Origin: Clostridia bacterium
GTDB taxonomy: Bacteria; Bacillota; Clostridia; Christensenellales; Borkfalkiaceae
NCBI GenBank assembly: GCA_017536205.1
Contig: JAFXHX010000008.1
Location: forward strand, 1 to 64,000
DNA: 64,000 nt
Direction of reading: 5' to 3'
Shown: positions 9,039 through 16,962 of the stretch, in pieces
How positions within the stretch are numbered: position 1 is the stretch's first letter
Layout: every line of letters begins with the position of its first letter
The notes under the pieces: model-generated
Database searches by the model: none
What the model was told of the DNA's origin: nothing
What the model saw: the letters and a program-made list of their open reading frames with translations, nothing else
Translations under genes and position numbers: made by a program

Positions 9039-10451
9039 ATGTCTAAAAAAGTTTTAATTACAGAAACCATTTTACGCGACGCTCACCAATCACAAGCAGC
9101 AACGCGTATGAAACTTGAAGAAATGATTCCCGTTCTCGAACAACTCGACGATATGGGTTACTATTCATTAGAAGCGTGGGGTGGCGCAACCTTTGATAGT
9201 TGCTTACGCTTTTTAAACGAAGACCCTTGGGAAAGACTTCGCACCCTTCGCAAACACATTACTAAAACGCCTATTCAAATGCTTCTTCGTGGTCAAAACC
9301 TTTTAGGTTATAAGCACTATGCAGACGACGTTGTTGAAAAATTCGTTGAAGCGTCTATTAGAAACGGCGTTAGAGTAATAAGAGTTTTCGACGCACTTAA
9401 CGACAAGCGCAATTTAGAAACTGCAATAAAGGCAATAAATAAATATAAAGGCGATTACGGCGCTATTTGTGAAGCAACTATTTGCTACACCACTAGTCCC
9501 GTACACACCAACGAATATTTCATTAAACTTGCAAAGGAACTTGAACAAATGGGTGCCGACAATATCTGCTTAAAAGATATGGCAAACATTATTCTTCCTT
9601 ACACTGCATACGAACTTATTAAAGGTATGAAAAAGGTGCTTAAACCCACCACAAAAATCCACCTTCACACCCACAATACAACGGGTACGGGTGATATGGT
9701 TTACCTTAAAGCAATCGAAGCAGGGCGTGATATCGTTGACTGTGCGCTTTCAGCAATGGGTAACGGTACGTCTCAACCTGCTACCGAGCCGTTTATTGCA
9801 ACCTTACAAGGCACCGAGTACGATACCGGTTTAGACCTTACTAAACTTCTTCCTATAAACGAACACTTCAAAGGCGTTGCAGCACGCCTTGAAAAAGACG
9901 GTATTTTAAACCCCAAAGTAAGGCAAATTGACGTTAATACTCTAATTTACCAAGTACCCGGCGGTATGCTTTCTAATCTTATGTCGCAACTTAAACAAGC
10001 AGGTAAACTCGATAAACTCACCGAATGTCTTGCCGAAGTTCCCAACGTTAGAAAGGACTGTGGATATCCTCCGCTCGTTACTCCTTCTTCGCAAATCGTT
10101 GGCACTCAAGCCGTTTTAAACGTTTTACAAAACGAACGTTACAAAATGGTTACTAAAGAGTTTAAAAACCTTATAAAAGGCGAATACGGTCAACTTATAG
10201 GCGAACCTGATGCCGATATTCTTAAAAAGGTTATAGGCGACGAGCAAAGGGTAACTTGCCGTCCTGCCGACCTTTTAGAACCTGAATACGAAAAGTTCAA
10301 AGAAGAAATGAAGGAATATTACACTCAAGAAGAAGACGTACTTTCTTACGCACTCTTTAACCAAGTTGCAATCAATTTCTTCAAATACAGACTTGCTAGA
10401 GATAAAAAGGTTGATGCAGACCTTGCAAAAACCAAAGTTTATCCCGTTTAA
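9039..10451 (+). CDS. oadA: oxaloacetate decarboxylase alpha / transcarboxylase 5S-type carboxyltransferase
   Basis: 470-residue TIM-barrel carboxyltransferase that moves the carboxyl group from oxaloacetate to biotin, giving pyruvate. Visible motifs: RDAHQS near residue 13 (metal Asp14), CLKDM with Lys179, the residue carbamylated in this family, and LHTHNTTG with the metal His pair 210/212. The C-terminal helical (PYC_OADA) part ends without a biotin domain, matching the separate carrier gene. AGGAGAA precedes ATG 9039, 14 bp after oadB. Confidence 0.93.
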   Translation: MSKKVLITETILRDAHQSQAATRMKLEEMIPVLEQLDDMGYYSLEAWGGATFDSCLRFLNEDPWERLRTLRKHITKTPIQMLLRGQNLLGYKHYADDVVEKFVEASIRNGVRVIRVFDALNDKRNLETAIKAINKYKGDYGAICEATICYTTSPVHTNEYFIKLAKELEQMGADNICLKDMANIILPYTAYELIKGMKKVLKPTTKIHLHTHNTTGTGDMVYLKAIEAGRDIVDCALSAMGNGTSQPATEPFIATLQGTEYDTGLDLTKLLPINEHFKGVAARLEKDGILNPKVRQIDVNTLIYQVPGGMLSNLMSQLKQAGKLDKLTECLAEVPNVRKDCGYPPLVTPSSQIVGTQAVLNVLQNERYKMVTKEFKNLIKGEYGQLIGEPDADILKKVIGDEQRVTCRPADLLEPEYEKFKEEMKEYYTQEEDVLSYALFNQVAINFFKYRLARDKKVDADLAKTKVYPV

Positions 10452-10453
10452 AA

Positions 10454-11176
10454 ATGAATATTTTAGTCTGTAATGATGACGGTGTTTTTAGCGAGGGAAT
10501 AATATCTCTCGCTAATATTCTTAAAAAGGAGCACCAAATTACGGTAGTAGCACCGAACGGAAACCGTTCGGGCTTTTCCCGTTCACTCACTTTTTATAAA
10601 GATATGTCCGTTGAAAAGGTTGAGTGTGTTAGCGGGGTAGAGTGCTATGCCCTTTCAGGAACGCCTAGTGACTGCGTTAGGTTTGCAGTTACTCAAATGA
10701 ACAAAAAGCTCGATCTTGTTATTTCTGGCATAAACAACGGCTCAAACCTTGGTAGTGACATTTATTATAGTGGAACTGTTGGAGCGTGCTTTGAAGCAAA
10801 CACGCTTGATATTCCCGCAATTGCGCTATCTTCTGTTGAAGTCAACCCCGATTTTAATAAAGTTGCTATCGAAATAGAAAAATTACTACCAAATCTTTTT
10901 TCTAAACTAGATAAAAGCGTTACTTTTAACGTAAACGTTCCAACCTTAAAAAGTAAATTAAACGGCGTTAAATACTGCTTTGTAGGCGTTAATAAATACA
11001 CCGACGGCTACGTTGAAACCGCTAAAAACGTTTATCAACTAATAGGTAAGCCTATTCCACCTACCGAAAACGATTTTGGTAGCGACGTTTACTACGCCCA
11101 CAAAGGTTTTATAACGGTAACGCCATTAAAATGCGTGCTAACCGATTATAGTTTACTTATGGAGTTAACCAAATAA
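10454..11176 (+). CDS. surE: 5'/3'-nucleotidase SurE
   Basis: 240-residue metal-dependent nucleotidase hydrolysing nucleoside monophosphates. The N-terminal VCNDDG carries the metal-binding Asp pair, and SGINNGSNLGSDIYYSGTVGA contains the Asn/Ser active-site segment. It begins 2 nt after the oadA stop with only a weak ribosome site, so it probably depends on translational coupling. It ends 1 bp into the next start codon. Confidence 0.9.
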   Translation: MNILVCNDDGVFSEGIISLANILKKEHQITVVAPNGNRSGFSRSLTFYKDMSVEKVECVSGVECYALSGTPSDCVRFAVTQMNKKLDLVISGINNGSNLGSDIYYSGTVGACFEANTLDIPAIALSSVEVNPDFNKVAIEIEKLLPNLFSKLDKSVTFNVNVPTLKSKLNGVKYCFVGVNKYTDGYVETAKNVYQLIGKPIPPTENDFGSDVYYAHKGFITVTPLKCVLTDYSLLMELTK

Positions 11177-12390
11177 TGAAAACTATCGTAGTTGGCGGTG
11201 GTGCTTCGGGTATGATAAGCGCAATTTTTCAGGCGCGAAACGGTAACGAAGTAACACTTATTGAAAAAAACGAAAAACTTGGAAAGAAACTTTACATTAC
11301 GGGAAAGGGTAGATGTAACCTAACAAACCACTGCTCTCCCGAAGAAGTTTTGTTTAACGTTGTTTCAAACCCCAAGTTTTTAATGGGTGCAGTAAACACC
11401 TTTTCGCCTAGCGACGTAATGTCGTTTTTTGAAGAAATAGGCTTAACCTTAAAAACCGAGCGTGGCAATAGAGTGTTTCCCGTAAGCGATAAATCGAGCG
11501 ACGTTATTAAGGTTTTAGAAAGAGAACTTAACCGTTTAAACGTTAACGTTAATTTTAACGAAACTGCCAAATCGCTCATTGTAGACGGTAATAGAATTAT
11601 CGGCATAATTACCGATAAAAACGAATATTTTGCCGATAAAGTTATTGTTGCAACGGGTGGTCTTTCTTATCCGTCTACGGGCTCTACGGGTGACGGTTAT
11701 ACTTTTGCAAAAACCGTAGGACATGCGGTTACTTCGCTTTACCCGTCGCTATGTGGAATAAACCTTAAAGGTAGCGATTTTAAAGAACTTCAAGGCTTAA
11801 CCCTTAAAAACGTTAAGGTTTCTCTTTATGATGGAAATAAGCCTTATTACGAAGAACAGGGCGAAATGTTGTTTACTCACTACGGCGTGTCTGGCCCGTT
11901 AATTTTAACAGGCTCTGCGCTTACTGCAAGGCACAAACAAAACGGCGTTAAACTTTTAATTGATTTTAAACCTGCCCTTTCTCAAAAGCAGTTAGACCAG
12001 AGAATACTTCGTGATTTTCAGTCTGCAAATAATAAAGAACTTAAAAATGTTTTAATTGAGTTGCTTCCAAAAACGGCAATTCCGCTTATCATAAAGCGCG
12101 CTAACGTAAGCGAATATAAAAAAGTTTCTATAATTACCAGCGAAGAAAGGGCAAGGCTCGTTTACGCGCTTAAAAACTGCGAGTTTGAAGTTGAAAGTTT
12201 GCGTGGCTATAACGAAGCGGTAATTACGTCGGGTGGAATATCGGTTAAAGAAATAAATCCAAAAACAATGGAAAGTAAACTAATTAGCGGTTTATATTTC
12301 GTTGGTGAAGTTTTAGACGTTGATGCATTTACTGGTGGTTTTAACCTGCAAATTGCATTTTCAACCGGTTATTTAGCCGGCATACAATAA
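11176..12390 (+). CDS. NAD(P)/FAD-dependent oxidoreductase, HI0933/YhiN type
   Basis: 404-residue flavoprotein. GGGASGMISA at the N-terminus is the dinucleotide-binding fold, GKKLYITGKGRCNLTN is the YhiN family signature, ATGGLSYPSTGSTGDGY follows mid-protein, and the C-terminal VGEVLDVDAFTGGFNLQIAFSTGYLAG closes the FAD site. Its physiological substrate is unknown in the family. The start overlaps the surE stop (TAATG). It precedes cmk and plsC, an arrangement I recall from other Clostridia. Confidence 0.88.
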   Translation: MKTIVVGGGASGMISAIFQARNGNEVTLIEKNEKLGKKLYITGKGRCNLTNHCSPEEVLFNVVSNPKFLMGAVNTFSPSDVMSFFEEIGLTLKTERGNRVFPVSDKSSDVIKVLERELNRLNVNVNFNETAKSLIVDGNRIIGIITDKNEYFADKVIVATGGLSYPSTGSTGDGYTFAKTVGHAVTSLYPSLCGINLKGSDFKELQGLTLKNVKVSLYDGNKPYYEEQGEMLFTHYGVSGPLILTGSALTARHKQNGVKLLIDFKPALSQKQLDQRILRDFQSANNKELKNVLIELLPKTAIPLIIKRANVSEYKKVSIITSEERARLVYALKNCEFEVESLRGYNEAVITSGGISVKEINPKTMESKLISGLYFVGEVLDVDAFTGGFNLQIAFSTGYLAGIQ

Positions 12391-12403
12391 AAAGGAGTTA
12401 TAT

Positions 12404-13066
12404 ATGATAAATATAGCGCTTGACGGACCTGCCGGTAGTGGCAAGTCGACTATTGCAAAAGCAATATCAAAAGAACTTAACATTTTATACCTTGATACGG
12501 GAGCAATGTACCGTGCTTGCGGTCTTTACGCATACAATTTAGGCGTTGATACTAAAGACGAGCAAGCAGTTAATAATATAATCGACGGCGTTAAAATTAG
12601 CGTTAAATACGTTGGTGGTGCTCAAAGAACTTATCTTGACGGTGTTGACGTTAGCGAAAAAATACGCGAAAACCATATTTCTATGATGGCGTCTAACATA
12701 TCGGCTCACCAAAAGGTAAGGGAAAAACTCGTTGAACTTCAACGTGAAATTGCTAGTGGTACCGACTGTGTTTTAGACGGTAGAGATATAGGAACTCACG
12801 TTCTTCCAAACGCTAGATATAAGTTTTACGTTACCGCGTCGCTTGAAGAAAGGGCAAAGAGGCGTTTTTTAGAACTTACTATGAAAGGTCAAGTAGTTGA
12901 TGCAGACGCGCTTAAAAAAGAAATTGCCGAACGTGATTATAACGATTCTCATAGAAAGTTTGCTCCACTTCGCCAAGCAGACGACGCAATACTTCTAGAT
13001 ACTAGCAATATGTCGGTTGATGAAGTCGTTAATTTTGTTTTAGAGCATATAAATAAGGGGGAATAA
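12404..13066 (+). CDS. cmk: cytidylate kinase
   Basis: 220 residues. Phosphorylates CMP and dCMP with ATP. DGPAGSGKSTI (about 6-16) is the P-loop, LDTGAMYRA follows, the LDGRDIGTHVLP segment binds the nucleotide, and the RRFLE lid region and a C-terminal LDTSNMSVDEVV segment fit Cmk. AAAGGAG precedes ATG 12404. Confidence 0.95.
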   Translation: MINIALDGPAGSGKSTIAKAISKELNILYLDTGAMYRACGLYAYNLGVDTKDEQAVNNIIDGVKISVKYVGGAQRTYLDGVDVSEKIRENHISMMASNISAHQKVREKLVELQREIASGTDCVLDGRDIGTHVLPNARYKFYVTASLEERAKRRFLELTMKGQVVDADALKKEIAERDYNDSHRKFAPLRQADDAILLDTSNMSVDEVVNFVLEHINKGE

Positions 13067-13068
13067 AT

Positions 13069-13701
13069 ATGTTTTACTGGATATGCCGTCCACTTATGAT
13101 GGCGTTTTATAAACTTTTTTACCCCGTTAAAGTTATAGGCAAAGAAAACGCTATTCAAGAAGGCAGAAGTTTAGTAGTTTGCAACCATCTTGGAAAATCA
13201 GACGTTTTAGCCGTTGGCGCTCTTTTTAAAAACAAAACGTGGTTTTTATCTAAAAAAGAGTGGTTTGATAACAAACTTTTAGGTTGGGTTATTGATAAAC
13301 TAGGCGCTATTCCCATTGATAGAGATAAGCCTTCGCTAAAAAGTATTAAAGATTGCTTAACCGTTTTAAAAAACGATAAAAGGCTTGCAGTTTTCCCTGA
13401 AGGTCAACGCAATTTTAACGATAATTCACTTCAAGAAATAAAGCAGGGTGCCGCTATGTTTGCAGTTAAAGGTAAGGCAGTGGTTACCCCCGTTATGATT
13501 TACGAAAAACTTCGAGTTTTTAAAAAGAACTACGTTATAGTCGGTAAACCTATCGACTTATCAAAGTATTACGACGTTAAGTTTACCGATGAAGTTTCGC
13601 AAGAATGCACTCAAATTATTGCTAGCGCACTTCACGAACTGCAAAACGAAGTATTTGCATACGCTGAAAACGAAAAGGCAAAAAAGGCTAAGAAGAAGTA
13701 A
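13069..13701 (+). CDS. plsC: 1-acyl-sn-glycerol-3-phosphate acyltransferase
   Basis: 210 residues with an N-terminal membrane-associated segment. The HX4D catalytic motif is NHLGKSD and the FPEGQRN motif binds the glycerol phosphate; both are standard for PlsC. It makes phosphatidic acid for membrane lipids. It begins 2 bp after cmk, where GGGGG at the cmk end supplies the ribosome site. The C-terminal tail is Lys-rich. Confidence 0.9.
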   Translation: MFYWICRPLMMAFYKLFYPVKVIGKENAIQEGRSLVVCNHLGKSDVLAVGALFKNKTWFLSKKEWFDNKLLGWVIDKLGAIPIDRDKPSLKSIKDCLTVLKNDKRLAVFPEGQRNFNDNSLQEIKQGAAMFAVKGKAVVTPVMIYEKLRVFKKNYVIVGKPIDLSKYYDVKFTDEVSQECTQIIASALHELQNEVFAYAENEKAKKAKKK

Positions 13702-13702
13702 T

Positions 13703-15739
13703 ATGAAAGTTACTATTGCAAAAAACTCTGGCTTTTGTATGGGGGTAAAGCGAGCCGTTGACACGGCGCTATCGCTTGCAGGCGAAAACGTTTACGTTTT
13801 AGGTGAAATTATTCACAACGAAGGCGTGCTTGAAAAACTTGAAAAAGCAGGAATTAAAACCGTTAATAGTATTCAAGGTTTAAAAGAAGGCGATACTTTA
13901 ATTATTCGCTCGCACGGCGTAGGTAAACAAGTTTTTGAAGAACTTGATAAAATGAAAGTTAACGCAATAAACCTTACGTGCCCGTTCGTTATAAAAACGC
14001 AAAAAATCGTTGAAGAATATTATTTAAAAGGGTACAAAATAGTTATATTTGGAAAACCCGACCACCCCGAAGTTATAGGGCTTAACGGTTGGTGTGATAA
14101 CACTGCAACTATTTTACACTCTAACGATTTGCCTAGCGACCTTCTTTTAGAAGAAAAGGTTTGCATAGTGGCTCAAACAACTAGTTCTAAAGAAAAATTT
14201 GACGATTTTTTAAATATTTTCGGCAAATCTTACGCAAAAACAGTTGTGATTTTTAAAACAATTTGCTATACTACATTAGAGCGTCAAAAAGAAGCGCTTG
14301 AGTTATCTAAAAATTGCGATGCAATGGTCGTAATTGGTGGCAGTTCAAGTTCAAACACCAAAAAACTTTACGATATTTGCTTATCGAATTGTAAAAACAC
14401 TTTTTTCGTTTCGTCGCCCAAAGGGCTCGATTATAATTTATTAAAACGCTATAAAAGCGTTGGTATCGTCAGCGGTGCTTCCACGCCACTTGACGAATCT
14501 ATGGAGGTTTACTTAACTATGTCGGAAAAAATCGAATCAATGGAACAAGTTATGGACTTACTTGCAGAAAAGCCCGCATTAAGAAAAGGAGATAAAATCA
14601 CCGTTACGATTTCGGAAGTTAATGACGAAGGCTTAAAGGTTTACCACGACGGTAAAACTGAAATTACTCTCGGTAAAGACCAACTTGCTTGTGAAGTATT
14701 CGAAAAGAGCAATTACGTTCTTGGCAACGAACTTGAAGTTATCGTTATGAGCGTAAAACCTTTTGCTATCTCTGAAAAAGAAATCCTTGTTAAAAAACAA
14801 GAAGAAGCACTCGTTGAAGAACTTAAAAACGGAAAAGTATTTAACGTTACCGTTTCTGGCTTTAACAAAGGTGGCTTAACCGCTACTTATGAAGGTTTTA
14901 GCGTATTCGTTCCCGCTGGCGAAATCAAACTTGGTTTCGTTAAAGAACTTGATAAATACGTTAACAAAACTTTAAGAGTAAAAGCACTTAAAGTTGAATA
15001 CGGTAAGAGAAAGAAAGACATTGTTGCTTCTCAAAAGGTTATTCTTGCTGAAGAAAAAGCAGTTAGAGACGCTGAAATTGCCGCTAAAGAAGAAGCGTTC
15101 TTTGCATCAATCGCTGAAAACGACGTTGTAACGGGTACCGTTGCAAGATTTGCAAAGTTTGGCGCATTCGTTGTTGTTAACGGTTTTGACTGTTTAGCAC
15201 ACGTTAGCGACCTTTCTTGGACTAACGTTAAATCTCCTGCCGACGTTTTAGAAGTTGGTAAAGAATACGACTTCGTTGTATTAAAAGTTGACAAAGAAAA
15301 CAAAAAAGTTTCTATCGGTTACAAACAATTACAACCCAAGCCTTGGGACGGTGTTAGTGAAAAATACGCCGTTGGCGACGTTATTAGTGGTAAGGTTGTA
15401 CGAATCGTTCCACATCTCGGTGCGTTTGTTGAAGTTGAAAAAGGTGTTGACGGTTTAGTTCACGTTTCTCAAATTCAATACGAATTCTTAGAAGATGCAA
15501 GCAAATCAAGCCTTAAAGTTGGCCAAGAAGTTGACGTTAAGATTCTTGCTATCGACGTTGAAAAAGAAAAAATGAACCTTTCTATCAAAGCTCTTTTAGA
15601 TGCTCCCGTTAAGGAAGAAAAGAAAGAAGAAAAGCCCAAAAAAGAAAGAAAGGCTAAGAAAGAAAACGACGATGAAATGCGTGGTTGGACCGAAAGCACC
15701 GATAGTGGTATTTCACTTGGTGAATTATTATCTAAATAA
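13703..15739 (+). CDS. ispH: fusion of IspH (HMBPP reductase) and ribosomal protein S1 domains
   Basis: 678 residues. Residues 1-280 are IspH, the 4Fe-4S enzyme finishing the MEP pathway. Cluster cysteines are C12 (FCMGVKR), C93 (LTCPF) and C188 (TICYTT); H38, H71, H121, E123 and the GGSSSSNT serines are all present. Residues about 294-635 form four S1-type OB folds, the last two best conserved (GAFVVVNGFDCLAHVSDLSW and GAFVEVEKGVDGLVHVSQI), followed by a charged Lys/Glu tail. I know this fusion from other Clostridia, where it supplies the S1-like protein. ATG 13703 follows the plsC stop by 1 nt. Confidence 0.95.
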   Translation: MKVTIAKNSGFCMGVKRAVDTALSLAGENVYVLGEIIHNEGVLEKLEKAGIKTVNSIQGLKEGDTLIIRSHGVGKQVFEELDKMKVNAINLTCPFVIKTQKIVEEYYLKGYKIVIFGKPDHPEVIGLNGWCDNTATILHSNDLPSDLLLEEKVCIVAQTTSSKEKFDDFLNIFGKSYAKTVVIFKTICYTTLERQKEALELSKNCDAMVVIGGSSSSNTKKLYDICLSNCKNTFFVSSPKGLDYNLLKRYKSVGIVSGASTPLDESMEVYLTMSEKIESMEQVMDLLAEKPALRKGDKITVTISEVNDEGLKVYHDGKTEITLGKDQLACEVFEKSNYVLGNELEVIVMSVKPFAISEKEILVKKQEEALVEELKNGKVFNVTVSGFNKGGLTATYEGFSVFVPAGEIKLGFVKELDKYVNKTLRVKALKVEYGKRKKDIVASQKVILAEEKAVRDAEIAAKEEAFFASIAENDVVTGTVARFAKFGAFVVVNGFDCLAHVSDLSWTNVKSPADVLEVGKEYDFVVLKVDKENKKVSIGYKQLQPKPWDGVSEKYAVGDVISGKVVRIVPHLGAFVEVEKGVDGLVHVSQIQYEFLEDASKSSLKVGQEVDVKILAIDVEKEKMNLSIKALLDAPVKEEKKEEKPKKERKAKKENDDEMRGWTESTDSGISLGELLSK

Positions 15740-15740
15740 T

Positions 15741-15770
15741 AAAAAGCAAGGCTTAGCCTTGCTTTTTTTA
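15741..15770 (+). terminator. intrinsic terminator after ispH-S1
   Basis: 12-bp stem AAAAAGCAAGGC/GCCTTGCTTTTT with a 3-nt loop and a T run. Ends the long run that begins at 5461. Confidence 0.92.
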
Positions 15771-15822
15771 TTCTCTTTTTTACTTAAAACGAGTGTATTC
15801 GCGCTAAAAAACGCTATTACTA

Positions 15823-15863
15823 TTGCAAATAATAAAATAATTTAGTATAATAGTATATTATAC
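15823..15863 (+). promoter_or_regulatory. promoter with operator-like palindrome, kinase-dxs operon
   Basis: TTGCAA (15823-15828), 17 bp, TATAAT (15846-15851). The perfect inverted repeat GTATAATA-GTA-TATTATAC (15845-15863) covers the -10 box and the predicted start site, a position suited to a repressor operator. CGGAG at 15863-15867 is the ribosome site for ATG 15874. Confidence 0.7.
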
Positions 15864-15873
15864 GGAGTATTTT

Positions 15874-16962
15874 ATGAATCTAAACGACATTTGTAAACAG
15901 TTGCAATTTAGTGGCGAACTTAAGTCGTATGAAGTTATTACGGCAGGTAATATCAACACGACTTATAAAGTTACCACCGAATTAAACGGCGAAGTTTTTG
16001 AATATTTACTTCAAAGAATTAACAAAAACGTTTTCAAAAACCCCGAACAAATAATGCGAAACATATCAAGGGTAAACGAATACCTTTCAAGCAATATGAG
16101 CGGTAGCGATTTTGTGGTGCTTCCATTTAACAAAACGATTAACGGCGAGCCTTTCGTGCTTGATGAAACAGGCGACTTTTGGCGTGCAAGAACTTTTCTT
16201 GATTGCGTGTGCTTTAACTTTACCGATAATCTTCAAGTGGTTGAAGAGGCTGGTAGGGCGTTTGGCGAGTTTTTATATATGCTTTCTGGTTTTGATGCAA
16301 AAACCTTATTTATACCCATTAAAAACTTCCACAACACCAAAAAGCGCATTGAAGGGCTTGAAAGGACTATCAAGTATTCGGTTGGCGCAAGAATTAAAGA
16401 GTGTACAAGCGAAATTGATTATATTCTTGCTAACAAAAAACTTGGCGTAACGCTAGTTAATATGCTTGAAAACGGCGAATTACCACTTCACGTTACCCAT
16501 AACGATACGAAATGCAATAACGTTATTTTTGATAAAAATACTTTAAAAGCGCTTTCGGTTATCGACCTTGACACTATAATGCCTGGACTTACCGCTTACG
16601 ACTTTGGCGACGGTGCTCGTTCAATTTGTTGCACCACAGAAGAAGACGAGCAAGATTTATCAAAGGTTAATTTTGATTTACAGCGCTTTGAAAGGTTTGC
16701 AAAAGGTTATTTTACTCACCTTAAAAATACCATAACTGAAAACGAGCGCAATACCTTTGCTTTAAGCGTTTACGTTTTAACGCTTGAACTTGCAACAAGA
16801 TTCTTGCACGACTATTTAAATGGCGACACGTATTTTAGAATATCTTATAAAAACCAAAACTTAATGCGTGCTCGTTGCCAAATTGCTCTCTGCAAAGATA
16901 TTTATAAAAAACTCGATAAAATCGACGAAATTGTTAAAAATTACACTGTAAAAGATATATGA
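15874..16962 (+). CDS. N-acetylhexosamine 1-kinase-like phosphotransferase (APH fold)
   Basis: 362 residues in the aminoglycoside/choline kinase fold. The N-terminal GNINTTYKV is the nucleotide-loop region, the catalytic loop is THNDTKCNNVIFD (Asp211), and VIDLDT (Asp231) is the metal-binding equivalent of DFG. The N-terminal pattern (GNINTTYKV, LLQRIN, VF, MRN) and the length resemble NahK/LnpB, which phosphorylates GlcNAc and GalNAc at C1. Substrate by resemblance only; homoserine or choline kinases are more distant alternatives. It overlaps dxs by 4 bp (ATGA). GalT and GalU elsewhere in the window would fit a hexosamine or galactoside salvage route. Confidence 0.7.
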   Translation: MNLNDICKQLQFSGELKSYEVITAGNINTTYKVTTELNGEVFEYLLQRINKNVFKNPEQIMRNISRVNEYLSSNMSGSDFVVLPFNKTINGEPFVLDETGDFWRARTFLDCVCFNFTDNLQVVEEAGRAFGEFLYMLSGFDAKTLFIPIKNFHNTKKRIEGLERTIKYSVGARIKECTSEIDYILANKKLGVTLVNMLENGELPLHVTHNDTKCNNVIFDKNTLKALSVIDLDTIMPGLTAYDFGDGARSICCTTEEDEQDLSKVNFDLQRFERFAKGYFTHLKNTITENERNTFALSVYVLTLELATRFLHDYLNGDTYFRISYKNQNLMRARCQIALCKDIYKKLDKIDEIVKNYTVKDI

